Source: Campylobacter showae (lineage in GTDB: Bacteria; Campylobacterota; Campylobacteria; Campylobacterales; Campylobacteraceae). Taken from it: DNA of 64,000 nt. Numbering within the stretch: position 1 is the stretch's first letter; the number at the start of each line of letters is the position of its first letter. Of the stretch, positions 17,202-25,690 are shown in pieces. Position numbers and translations under genes: made by a program. The notes under the pieces are model-generated. The model was given only the letters and a program-made list of their open reading frames with translations. It was not told the DNA's origin and ran no database searches. The DNA is taken from assembly GCF_004803815.1 (NCBI RefSeq), contig NZ_CP012544.1, forward strand, positions 372,001-436,000. Reading direction: 5' to 3'.

Positions 17202-19472
17202 ATGAAAAAAAGCGTTTTTCTACTACTTTTGGGCGCAGTTTTGGCGAATGCCGAGCAGATAACTTCCATAAATTTTAAAGGTCTCGTGCATCTGTCCCCA
17301 GAAACTGCAAAGGAGATAATGGGGCTAAAAGTCGGAGACGAGCTAAATGTCGATAGCACGGATAGGGCGATCGCAAAGCTGTTTAGACAGGGCTATTTCG
17401 ACGATATCTACATCGAAAACAAGGGCGGCGACGTGACCGTAACGGTAAAAGAAAAGCCTAGCATCGCTCGTATCGATATCAAAGGCGTAGTGACTAACGA
17501 TAAAACCGCCATCGACGGACTAATCAACATCAAGCAAGGCAATATGTACGACGAGTTAGCCATCGAGCGCGCAAAAGAGCGCATTAGGCAGTACTACGAG
17601 TCAAAAGGCTACTTCGACACGGTCATAGACGTAACCAAAGAGCCGGTGGCGGGCAATGAAAGCAGTCTTTTTGTCACGATGAACATAAACCGCGGCGAAA
17701 ATATCATAATAGAAAACGTAAATTTAGTCGGCGCGAAGCTTTTTGATTATGACGACGTAGAGCCCGTAGTAGCGAACAAAGAGCGCGAATTTATGGGCTG
17801 GATGTGGGGCAGAAACGACGGTAAGGTTAAGCTTTTCGAGCTACCAAACGATCCTGCGAGAATCCAAGATAAATACTACCAAAAAGGCTACCTAGACGCG
17901 ACGGTTTCAAACCCGTATCTAAACGCCTACATGGACAACTACACGGCAGATCTCACCTACTACGTAACCGAGGGCGAGCAGTATAGAGTATCTAGCGTAG
18001 ATATAGAAGCGCCTGAGTTTTTAGAGCTTGATAAAGAGAAAATTTTAAAAGACTTTAGGCTAGAAAGCGGCGACGTGATGAACTCAGCTCGCCTAAGACA
18101 AGACATGAAAAAGCTCGACGATATCGTAGCGGACAAGGGTTATGCGTTTGTAAGGATAAATCCAAAAACCGAGAAAAACGTCGAGGATAAGACGGTAAGT
18201 ATTGTCTATGAGGTTGTGCCGGACGAAAAAGTATATATAAGAAACGTGCAAATTTCAGGTAACGACAGAACCGTGGATAGGGTCGTTAGGCGTGAACTAT
18301 ATCTCACGGAGGGAAATTTATACAGCAGAACCGACCTACAAGACAGTAAGGACGCGCTAAAGCGAACGAGTTATTTTGATGAGGTCGAGATCGAGGAGCA
18401 GCGCGTCGGAGCAAACCAAGTCGATCTACTCGTAAAAGTAAAAGAGGCCTCCACGGGCTCGATCAGCGGCGGTATTGGATACGGTAGCTCGGACGGTTTG
18501 CTACTTAACGCGAGCGTGTCTGATACGAACGTATTTGGTAGCGGCATGAAAGGCGTCATAAGCGTTGATAGGAGTGACAACGAGCTCTCCGGCCAGATAG
18601 GTTTAACCAACCCGCGCCTTTTTGACTCAGAGTACAGCCTAGGCGGCACGCTATATGCTAACGACTATAGCTGGAATAACTACGACGAGAAATCATACGG
18701 TCTAAACGTCGTCGTAGGTAGAAAACTAACTAGAAATCTAAGCGCGTCTTTGGGTTACATCATAGAGCAAAGCCGTATCAGTGGGCTTAGCGACGTGCTA
18801 AAAACCGTCGGGTACAAAGACGGCAAGAGCTTAAAAAGCTCGCTCATACCGTCTATTACATATAACAGCACGGATGATTATTACCTACCTCGCACGGGCA
18901 TCATCGCAAGCACTAGCCTAGAGTTTGCAGGCGTTGGCGGCGACGAGAAATTTTTAAAGAGCAGAACGAATTTTAACTGGTATCAAGGTATCAGAGAGTG
19001 GGTGGACTACGACCTTATTTTTAGATTCAAATCAAGCTTCGGTAAAATTTGGGACCGTGGCTGGGTGCCTATCAACGAGAGACTATATCTAGGCGGCATC
19101 AGAAATCTACGCGGATTTGAGAGTAGAACTGTCTCGCCTAAAGTCAAAGTCGCCAGCGGTAGCTGGTACGAGACGGGCGGCGATACATCGTTTAACAGCT
19201 CGGCGGAACTTAGCTTCCCGCTAATAGAACGCGTAAAGATGCGCGGAGTGCTGTTTGTTGACTACGGCGTCATTCGCGGCAGAATCGCAAACGTAACTGC
19301 GCCTGGCATCGTGGATTATGTCGACGGGCGTATCAGCAGATATAGCGCGGGCGCAGGTATCGAGTGGGTAACGCCTATGGGGCCGCTACAGCTAATCTTT
19401 GCCAAACCGCTCAAAAAGCAAGACGGCGACGATACGAGTACGTTTGAATTTACGATCGGACAACGTTTCTAA
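17202..19472 (+). CDS. bamA: Outer membrane assembly factor BamA (Omp85)
   Basis: BamA inserts beta-barrel proteins into the outer membrane. The 756-residue protein has a signal peptide (KKSVFLLLLGAVLANA), five POTRA-like repeats over residues about 20-410 (for example ITSINFKGLVHLSPETAKEI and VYIRNVQISGNDRTVDRVVR), and a C-terminal 16-strand barrel. The lid-loop-type motif LRGFE is visible in GGIRNLRGFES near residue 640, and the last residues FTIGQRF give the terminal aromatic signature. A strong hairpin terminator follows 9 nt after the stop, so bamA is probably transcribed alone. Confidence 0.97.
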   Translation: MKKSVFLLLLGAVLANAEQITSINFKGLVHLSPETAKEIMGLKVGDELNVDSTDRAIAKLFRQGYFDDIYIENKGGDVTVTVKEKPSIARIDIKGVVTNDKTAIDGLINIKQGNMYDELAIERAKERIRQYYESKGYFDTVIDVTKEPVAGNESSLFVTMNINRGENIIIENVNLVGAKLFDYDDVEPVVANKEREFMGWMWGRNDGKVKLFELPNDPARIQDKYYQKGYLDATVSNPYLNAYMDNYTADLTYYVTEGEQYRVSSVDIEAPEFLELDKEKILKDFRLESGDVMNSARLRQDMKKLDDIVADKGYAFVRINPKTEKNVEDKTVSIVYEVVPDEKVYIRNVQISGNDRTVDRVVRRELYLTEGNLYSRTDLQDSKDALKRTSYFDEVEIEEQRVGANQVDLLVKVKEASTGSISGGIGYGSSDGLLLNASVSDTNVFGSGMKGVISVDRSDNELSGQIGLTNPRLFDSEYSLGGTLYANDYSWNNYDEKSYGLNVVVGRKLTRNLSASLGYIIEQSRISGLSDVLKTVGYKDGKSLKSSLIPSITYNSTDDYYLPRTGIIASTSLEFAGVGGDEKFLKSRTNFNWYQGIREWVDYDLIFRFKSSFGKIWDRGWVPINERLYLGGIRNLRGFESRTVSPKVKVASGSWYETGGDTSFNSSAELSFPLIERVKMRGVLFVDYGVIRGRIANVTAPGIVDYVDGRISRYSAGAGIEWVTPMGPLQLIFAKPLKKQDGDDTSTFEFTIGQRF

Positions 19473-19481
19473 TATTACAAT

Positions 19482-19515
19482 AAAACGGCGTTTTGTGTGG
19501 TAAGACGCCGTTTTT
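19482..19515 (+). terminator. Rho-independent terminator of bamA
   Basis: A 10-bp perfect stem AAAACGGCGT / ACGCCGTTTT with a 13-nt loop is followed by T-rich sequence. It begins 9 nt after the bamA stop. Confidence 0.88.
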
Positions 19516-19621
19516 AACTTTCTATCCCATAAATACAGCTTTTATCTCGATATAAATTTATAGTAAATTTTGCCTTATTTGCGTTGCGATTTAATTTTGT
19601 CTACAAAATCCCAATTTTCCC

Positions 19622-20583
19622 TCACTTAAAAATATCAAGGTTTAAATTTAACTCATCTATGATAGATAAAAGCTCTGAAATTTCCTTTTTTATCTGATTT
19701 ACGTCATAAAGGCTCGGCGGTAGCGAAAAGAGCGTCGTCTCAAATTTGTTTTTTGCTCCGTTTAAAAATAGGTAAATTTATCGTCCATAAACGCCGCGCT
19801 CACTCCCATATCTCCCGCAAATTTTTCCTTTAGCTCGTACAAACGTCTCATAAACGTAGGCGTCAAAAGATATCTTGCTTCGACCTTGTTGTCTGTAAAA
19901 ACTCTAAATTCATCGTTAAAAAGAGTATCGTCCATCTGCTCTTTTTCACCTATAAATTTGGTATTTAGCGTGCGGCTCGCGACTATCGTTTGACTGCTAA
20001 ATTTCTTGTAAAACTCGCAGACCAAGACCGAGCCGCTGAATGCCTGCATATCCTTCATCGTCTCCCATGCAAAAACTATCGCGGAGAGTAAATTTAACGC
20101 CGCCGAGTCGCCTAAATTTAGCTTCGCGTCGTTTGGGATATCGACCGCTTCGCTGAGGCTAAATTTGACGCCCTTATACGTTCCGCTAATTAGGTCTTCG
20201 GCGCGAAACTCGTCAGGCGAATAAATGCCGATCCTGCGAAATTCTTTACGGCTGATGCCAGCAAGCGGGTCATAGCTAAAATTTAGATCAACATCATGGA
20301 TAGCCGCGCGGACGAAAACGTTTTTGTAAAACGCTTCGTAATCCCTCAGCTCGTCAATCGCTCGGCTTGCGTTAGCCATTAACGCGACGAGAAAAAACGG
20401 GATATAGATAATGATGAAAAATAGCGAAGCAGGGTTGCTATCCAAGAGATACTTTGCGGCGAATGCACCGCCCACGGGCAGAACAGCTATAAACAAAACC
20501 CCTAAAAACAGATACTTTACAAACGCACGTATGCACTCTTTTTGCTTTTTTGCGGTTGCCTTTATGGCTTCGTTTATGTTCAA
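19622..20583 (-). pseudogene. DUF3137 membrane protein, frameshifted near its end
   Basis: The main ORF (19762-20583, 273 residues) has two transmembrane helices near the N-terminus (YLFLGVLFIAVLPVGGAFAA and ASLFFIIIYIPFFLVALM) and then the soluble DUF3137 domain, often found beside LemA genes; function unknown. It stops at FTYF. One extra T in the T5 run (A5 on the + strand, 19764-19768) would carry on into FLNGAKNKFETTLFSLPPSL and reach DELNLNLDIF before TGA at 19622, which fits the usual family ending. So about 48 residues appear cut off by a one-base deletion, real or an error. Confidence 0.75.
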
Positions 20584-20713
20584 ATTTTGCCTCTTTTAGG
20601 ATTTTACGTTTAGAGCAAATTTTAGCGAAATTTACGCCGTGAAGGTGCGGGTTTGGAGATCAAAATAGTAAAAATAAGTCGCTAAATTTAAAAATCCGCC
20701 GCGCAAATTTTAG

Positions 20714-20719
20714 TATAAT
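20714..20719 (+). promoter_or_regulatory. Probable -10 box for ribD
   Basis: AGTATAATACC gives an exact TATAAT 27 nt upstream of the ribD ATG. No convincing -35 box is seen, as is usual in Campylobacter. Confidence 0.5.
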
Positions 20720-20745
20720 ACCCCAAATTTAACTAGGCAAAAGCG

Positions 20746-21861
20746 ATGATAAACGACGAATTTTACATGTCTCTAGCGATAAAAAAGGCTTGGGAGTTTC
20801 AAATTTTAACCTACCCAAATCCAGCCGTCGGTTGCGTGATTTTAGATTCCAGCGGTAGGCTACTCTCGGTCGCCGCGCATAAAAAGGCGGGCTTTCTACA
20901 TGCCGAGCCAAGCGCGATTCTTTTGGCGCTCTGCCAAAAGTGCGAGGCATTTTTACGCGATTTTTTGCGCGATTATCATGCGGCTTTGGGCGTCAAATTT
21001 GAAAACGCGGCCGAGCTTGAAAACGCGGACTTGGAGCCAAATTTCACGTATGAATACATCCTGCAAAATCACGGCGATCTGCTAAAAGGCGCCAAGGCCT
21101 ACGTGACGCTCGAGCCCTGCGCCCACCGCGGTAAAACGCCGCCTTGCGCCGAGCTTTTAAGTCGGCTAAAATTTGCTGAGGTCGTCATCGCTAGAGGCGA
21201 CGAAAATACCGTAGCAAGCGGCGGTGCGAATATCCTGAAAAGCAGCGGCATATCAGTCAAATTTGACGTGTTAAGGCGTGAGGCGGATGAGCTGGTGGAG
21301 CCTTTTCTGGCGTGGCAGAGCGGAAATTTTAGCTTTTTCAAGCTCGCCCTTAGCGCAAACGGCGTCGCAGTCGGTACCGCGCAGAACAAAATCATCTCAA
21401 ATCTAGCCAGCCGCACGCACTCTCACCGCCTGCGTAGCGCGGCCGAGCTGCTAGTTATCGGCGGCGCCACCGTCCGCGCCGACCGCCCGAGGCTAGATAC
21501 CAGGCTGATAGAGCACGGCAAAAATCCAAACGTGATGATCTACTCGCGCGAGCGCGAGTTTGACGCGTCTATACCGCTTTTTGGCGTGGAGGGCAGGAGC
21601 GTGCGCGTAACGAGCGATATAAACGAAGCCTTTGCGCCGCGTTTAACGATGTTTGAGGGTGGCGAAAATGCGCTAAAAACCCTAGACGAGCGCGCAAAAT
21701 GGCTACTACTCTACCACTCAAGCGAGTTTTTAGACGCGCCCGCGGCGAGGCTAAATTTAAAGCTCAAGCCGCTGTTTCACGGCGAGCTTGATGGCGACGT
21801 TTACGGGTGGTATAAATTTATAAATTCGTTTCAAAATTTGATTACGCGCGGCATCTTATAA
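20746..21861 (+). CDS. ribD: Riboflavin biosynthesis deaminase/reductase RibD
   Basis: RibD performs the deaminase and reductase steps after GTP cyclohydrolase II in riboflavin synthesis. The N-terminal deaminase domain shows NPAVGCVI, HAEPSAIL near residue 50 and the zinc site EPCAHRGKTPPCAELL near residue 125. The C-terminal reductase part has KLALSANGVAV, SRTHSHRLRSAAELLVIGGATVRAD split over residues 223-247 and DRPRLDTR. A 30-residue insertion lies between HAE and PCxxxxxxPPC. Length 371 is near the family norm. It stands alone behind its own -10 box. Confidence 0.95.
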   Translation: MINDEFYMSLAIKKAWEFQILTYPNPAVGCVILDSSGRLLSVAAHKKAGFLHAEPSAILLALCQKCEAFLRDFLRDYHAALGVKFENAAELENADLEPNFTYEYILQNHGDLLKGAKAYVTLEPCAHRGKTPPCAELLSRLKFAEVVIARGDENTVASGGANILKSSGISVKFDVLRREADELVEPFLAWQSGNFSFFKLALSANGVAVGTAQNKIISNLASRTHSHRLRSAAELLVIGGATVRADRPRLDTRLIEHGKNPNVMIYSREREFDASIPLFGVEGRSVRVTSDINEAFAPRLTMFEGGENALKTLDERAKWLLLYHSSEFLDAPAARLNLKLKPLFHGELDGDVYGWYKFINSFQNLITRGIL

Positions 21862-21876
21862 GACGAGGAGATTTAC

Positions 21877-22575
21877 ATGCGATTGAGTTTTAGTAAAAGT
21901 CTTGGCGGCGGCTTTAGGATTTATTTGAGTCAAAGCTTCGGGGCAAAAAAGATGACGCAGACACAGATAGCCGTAGCCAAAAAGGAACAATTTTTAAAAA
22001 ACGTAGCTTAAGTCTCCCAATTTTGCCTAGGCGATTTTTTGCAAAGATGTGGATACGACGTAAAAACGATAACATATGTAGCAATTAGCGATTTTGGCCT
22101 AAATAGCTCAGATTTTTTCAAAAGAAGCGAAAATAACGCATTATTTGATAGGCTCATATGGATACAAAAAGAAATAGGTCTCGAAATTCAAAAAATAAAT
22201 TTTTCAGGAGCGCTATCTGCTAAAAGGCGCGAACGGCTGACTGATTTGGTGTTTGAAATAGACGAAATACTAAGCAAGGTGCATACCGAAACGAATCCTA
22301 ATGAAGCCATCTTACAAACCATAGCTCAAAAACGCCAAAAAAGCTATGAGGATATTAAAAGCGAGTGCAACAAAGCAGTTATGTCGCCGTTTAAAAAAAT
22401 AATTTTCGGCATCGCTTTTGGCACCAGTGGATTTTTGGCTTTTTCCGGCGCGATGGCGCTTGCGTCAAACCGTGCAAGTTTGCTAGAGTTTATTGTGGCG
22501 TTTATCTTGTTTTTTATGCCGCTAGTAGTTACGTTTATCTTATATAAAAAGCAAACGGCAAAACCTAAAATTTAA
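21877..22575 (+). pseudogene. DUF4236-like N-terminus plus membrane protein, interrupted by TAA
   Basis: From ATG 21877 (GAGGAG upstream) the frame gives MRLSFSKSLGGGFRIYLSQS, like the start of DUF4236 proteins, and runs 44 codons to TAA at 22009-22011. The same frame then stays open without any shift to TAA 22575, giving another 188 residues with two C-terminal transmembrane helices (IIFGIAFGTSGFLAFSGAMAL and LEFIVAFILFFMPLVVTFIL). One C-to-T change (CAA to TAA) explains it: NVA-Q-VSQF. So it is one gene of about 232 codons carrying a nonsense codon, unless the base is wrong or read through. Function unknown. Confidence 0.7.
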
Positions 22576-22674
22576 GATAAAACTAGCGCCCGTATTTTGC
22601 GTACGGTAGATTACGCAAATATTTAAAAACGCGACTATGCCGACTTTTTAACGAAATATTTTATAAATTTGCGC

Positions 22675-22680
22675 TATGAT
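22675..22680 (+). promoter_or_regulatory. Candidate -10 box for thiF
   Basis: GCGCTATGATTTTG contains TATGAT 22 nt before the thiF ATG, with a strong ribosome site AAAGGAG (22691-22697) just before the start. One mismatch from TATAAT. Confidence 0.35.
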
Positions 22681-22702
22681 TTTGTAAATTTAAAGGAGAA
22701 AA

Positions 22703-23557
22703 ATGAAAGAGATAACGCTAAACGGAGAGAAATTCCATGTCGCGGCAAACACGATGGATGAGCTAAAAAACGAGGCTCTGGGCGATAAAAATGGCGAGAT
22801 GTATAAATTTCTAGCCAAATTTAACGCGAGCGAGCCCGATATCTTTATCCTAGACGGCTTTGCGACGAAGGAAAATTTGGAGCTAAAAGAGGGCTCAAAT
22901 GTAGTATTTATCAGGCGGGGCGTGATGCCTGGGCGCGAAGTGCTAAAAGCTATGATCGCCTCCAGGAACAGCCCCGAGCTAAACGCGGCGCTAGCTAGCG
23001 GCTGCGTGGGCGTGGCCGGGCTGGGCGGTCTTGGCTCAAATATCGCGCTAAGCCTAGCTCGCACGGGCGTCGCCAAGCTCGTGCTGGCCGACTTTGACGT
23101 CGTGGAGCCTAGCAACCTAAACCGCCAGCAGTACTTCGTCCGCCACATCGGCATGAAAAAAACGGACGCGCTAAAAGAGCTCATCTCCGAGGTAAATCCC
23201 TTCGTCGAGGTTGAGACGCACGACGTGACGCTAGATGCGGGCAACGTCGCCGAGATTTTTGCGCCGTGTGGCGTCATCTGCGAGGCGTTTGACAACGTCG
23301 CTGGCAAGGCGATGATAGTAAACGAAGCTGGTGCTAGCCTGCGGGATAAAAAGATCGTCGGCGCGTCGGGCATGGCGGGGCACTTTAGCTCAAATCTCAT
23401 AAAAACGGTCAAATTTGCGCGAAACGTATATCTATGCGGAGACCTGCAAAACGCCGCTGGCGTAGGGCAGGGGCTCATGGCCGCGCGCGTGGCGATCTGC
23501 GCAAATCATCAAGCAAACCTCGCCATCAGGCTTTTGATGGGGCTTGAGGAGGTTTAA
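22703..23557 (+). CDS. thiF: ThiF-type adenylyltransferase with N-terminal ThiS-like domain
   Basis: ThiF/E1-like enzymes adenylate the C-terminal glycine of ThiS to allow sulfur loading for the thiazole of thiamine. Residues about 75-284 form the E1-like Rossmann domain: GVAGLGGLGSNIALSLAR, LADFDVVEPSNLNRQQYF and CGVICEAFDNVAGKAM. Residues 1-70 look like a ubiquitin-fold ThiS-like domain (MKEITLNGEKFHV ... LKEGSNVVFIRRG) that lacks a free Gly-Gly end. I recall this fusion in other epsilonproteobacteria. No other thi gene is beside it, so the thiamine role is a family inference. Start supported by AAAGGAG with 5-nt spacing. Confidence 0.85.
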   Translation: MKEITLNGEKFHVAANTMDELKNEALGDKNGEMYKFLAKFNASEPDIFILDGFATKENLELKEGSNVVFIRRGVMPGREVLKAMIASRNSPELNAALASGCVGVAGLGGLGSNIALSLARTGVAKLVLADFDVVEPSNLNRQQYFVRHIGMKKTDALKELISEVNPFVEVETHDVTLDAGNVAEIFAPCGVICEAFDNVAGKAMIVNEAGASLRDKKIVGASGMAGHFSSNLIKTVKFARNVYLCGDLQNAAGVGQGLMAARVAICANHQANLAIRLLMGLEEV

Positions 23558-23928
23558 ATTTGGCGGCAGTGACGTTTGGCGAGTGGTTTGGCATTTTTAA
23601 CTCGCGCTCAAATTTGGCTTTGGCGAGTTTTTGATTGTGTTAAATTTGAGGAAATTTCGTTGCGATAAAGTTGAGAGTTTGCATTTTTGCAGCGTCAAAT
23701 TTGGCTTTAAAATCGGTTATTTATCGTATGCAAAATTTGTAAATTTGCGTCTAATTTATATAACATTTGACCAAATTTACCTACCAGGTCTATTGCTAGT
23801 CGTTTTTGCTTGGCTGGTCGCATCGAAGTTTAGTTTCAAATTTTGTAGCAAAATTTATCCAAGTGGCCGCCTGCCCAGCAAAAAGTAAATTTGCCTATGC
23901 TACTTCATCTTTGGATGAAACGAGCGTT
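23558..23928. other. Gene-free stretch
   Basis: An 85-codon ORF (23631-23888 +) exists but is hydrophobic and rich in codons made from AAATTT words, with no ribosome site or family resemblance. I see no real gene, RNA or terminator here. Confidence 0.5.
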
Positions 23929-24650
23929 TTACGTCAAAGCCCTTGCCGGCGATTTTATATCGTTTGGGATTGCGCCTACCGGGACGGAGGCGTCCTTTTT
24001 GGCGGATAAAAACTCTACTAAGCTCTGCCACACGAAATCAGCGTCCAGATAAAGCCCCATCGCGCTAAGCTGCGGATTTATCTCTACGAAGTCGGTAGTT
24101 TGCGTCTTTTTAAAAAGCACGATCGGTGCATTTAAAATCTCGTCTGCGCTTATCGCTTTACCGTCGCGAACGATGTTTTTTAACGATTTTTCGCAGGGGG
24201 CGTCTAGGGGGTATTTTATGTCGAGCAAAATATCCTTTCTCGTAGCATAATCGCTGGTTTGCCGAAACTGCGAAATGGGATAGGCGCGAAAACCGTTGTT
24301 AAACGTCAAGATCCCAGTTTTATTGTCGGTTTCTTTTAGATCGAGGTGGTATAGATCTTGCCGTCAGCGGCGAAAATATGGACCAAATTTTGACCGATAA
24401 AGATGATGGAGTGCAGCAGGCGCGGAACTTCATTGACGTCGGTTTTGTTTAAATTTATAAATTTACCGTCAGTAAATCGGTAGCCGCCCAGTTTTTGCTC
24501 AAAATCTATTTGATTTATTTGGTTTAGTTTCCATAGCTCATCCGCGCCGACTGGAGTCGAGTTTCTACGGTCGTAGACCAACGTCTCGTCAAGGCCGTAT
24601 TTTGACACCATAAAGTCGTAATTATCTTTAAATTTCGAGATTATTTTCAC
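23929..24650 (-). pseudogene. Conserved hypothetical protein next to sppA, frameshifted
   Basis: Two ORFs, 24336-24650 (104 residues) and 23929-24309 (126 residues), belong to one protein. The first reads HIFAADGKIYTTSI and stops; two bases on, the frame gives YHLDLKETDNKTGILTFNNG and joins the second without interruption. Removing one TA from TATA at 24350-24353 restores KIYHLDLKETDNKTG. The full product would be about 239 residues, soluble, of unknown function; from memory a similar gene follows sppA in C. jejuni (Cj0069). The lesion may be real or an assembly error. Confidence 0.75.
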
Positions 24651-24665
24651 GGCGCGCCTTTAAAT

Positions 24666-25535
24666 TTACCTCGCCTTAGCCTCAAAAAACGCCGAGATTA
24701 GCGAATTTGCGCCTTGATTTATAAATTTTTGCATCGCTTTTTCGTAGACGGACGGCTTTGCCCAGACGGGTTCGGCCACGCCGCTTAGCTTTTCTAGCTC
24801 AGCGCGCGCAGAATAATAATCGCTCACCTCGTCGATGAGCCCGAGTTTTGCGGCGTCGCTGGCGAGAAATACCCGCGCGTTTGCCCACTCTTTGCTTTTG
24901 TTTGCGTCTAGATTTCTATCGGCCGCCACGTCGCTTACGAACATCTCGTAGCTGGCGTTTACGAGCTCTTGCAGTTGCTCGCGCTCGATCTTGCTCCACG
25001 GGCGCAGAAACGTCCCCGCCTCTTTATACTCGCCCGCTTTTACGACTTGCTGCGAGACGCCGATTTTAGCCGCTAGCTCGCTAGCATCCGCGCCTTGCAT
25101 TATCACGCCGATCGATCCGATAAACGCGCCCGGATTTGCCAAAATTTTGTTTGCGCCGGCACCCGCGTAGTAGCTACCGCTAGTCATCGACCCGCCCGCA
25201 TACGCGACTACGGGCTTTGCGGCGCGTAGATTTTTGACAGCGAGGTGCAGCTCGACGCTAGGCGCCAGCGCGCCGCCCGGGCTATCGATGTAGAGCAGGA
25301 CTCCCTTGATGTTACCGTCCTTGCGCGCGGCTTCGATCTTTTCTAGCGCTTCGCCGGCGTCCATGATCGCGCCTGAGAGGTTGATCTGGGTTAGGTTGGG
25401 CGGATTTACGCTCTCGCCTTTGCCGCTAAAAAATATCAAAAATACAATGAGCAAAAACAACATCGCCTTAAAATAGGTGTTTATGAACCTAAAAATCGCC
25501 GCGATCGGCGCAAAAATAAATCTTAAAAATCCCAT
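24666..25535 (-). CDS. sppA: Signal peptide peptidase SppA (S49)
   Basis: SppA digests leftover signal peptides and other fragments in the membrane. The 289-residue short form has one N-terminal transmembrane helix (KAMLFLLIVFLIFFSG). YIDSPGGALAPS near residue 83 and GGSMTSGSYYAGAGANKILA near residue 114 hold the catalytic serine; the lysine is probably in the FLRPWSKIEREQLQ region near residue 180. The broken hypothetical gene follows 15 nt downstream. In C. jejuni the order aroQ, amidohydrolase, sppA is, from memory, the same. Confidence 0.93.
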   Translation of the reverse strand: MGFLRFIFAPIAAIFRFINTYFKAMLFLLIVFLIFFSGKGESVNPPNLTQINLSGAIMDAGEALEKIEAARKDGNIKGVLLYIDSPGGALAPSVELHLAVKNLRAAKPVVAYAGGSMTSGSYYAGAGANKILANPGAFIGSIGVIMQGADASELAAKIGVSQQVVKAGEYKEAGTFLRPWSKIEREQLQELVNASYEMFVSDVAADRNLDANKSKEWANARVFLASDAAKLGLIDEVSDYYSARAELEKLSGVAEPVWAKPSVYEKAMQKFINQGANSLISAFFEAKAR

Positions 25536-25690
25536 TTTTTTCCTTTAAATTTATCGTTTTCGTGAAATTCGGGCGCATTTTACCATTTAAATTTATAAAT
25601 TTAGCTAGCGGACGGATTTTAGGAAAACGGACTCAAATTTGAGCTTAAATTTGGCATTTGCCGCGCCAAAGTCTAAACCGCAAATTCGGC

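Noticed and set aside
22690-23478. 262-codon minus-strand ORF opposite thiF
   Set aside because: It lies wholly over a clear thiF gene, is rich in Ser, Pro and Ala as expected of a reverse-strand shadow, and has no ribosome site.
23631-23888. 85-codon ORF downstream of thiF
   Set aside because: Built largely from AAATTT-word codons, no ribosome site, no similarity I can recognise.
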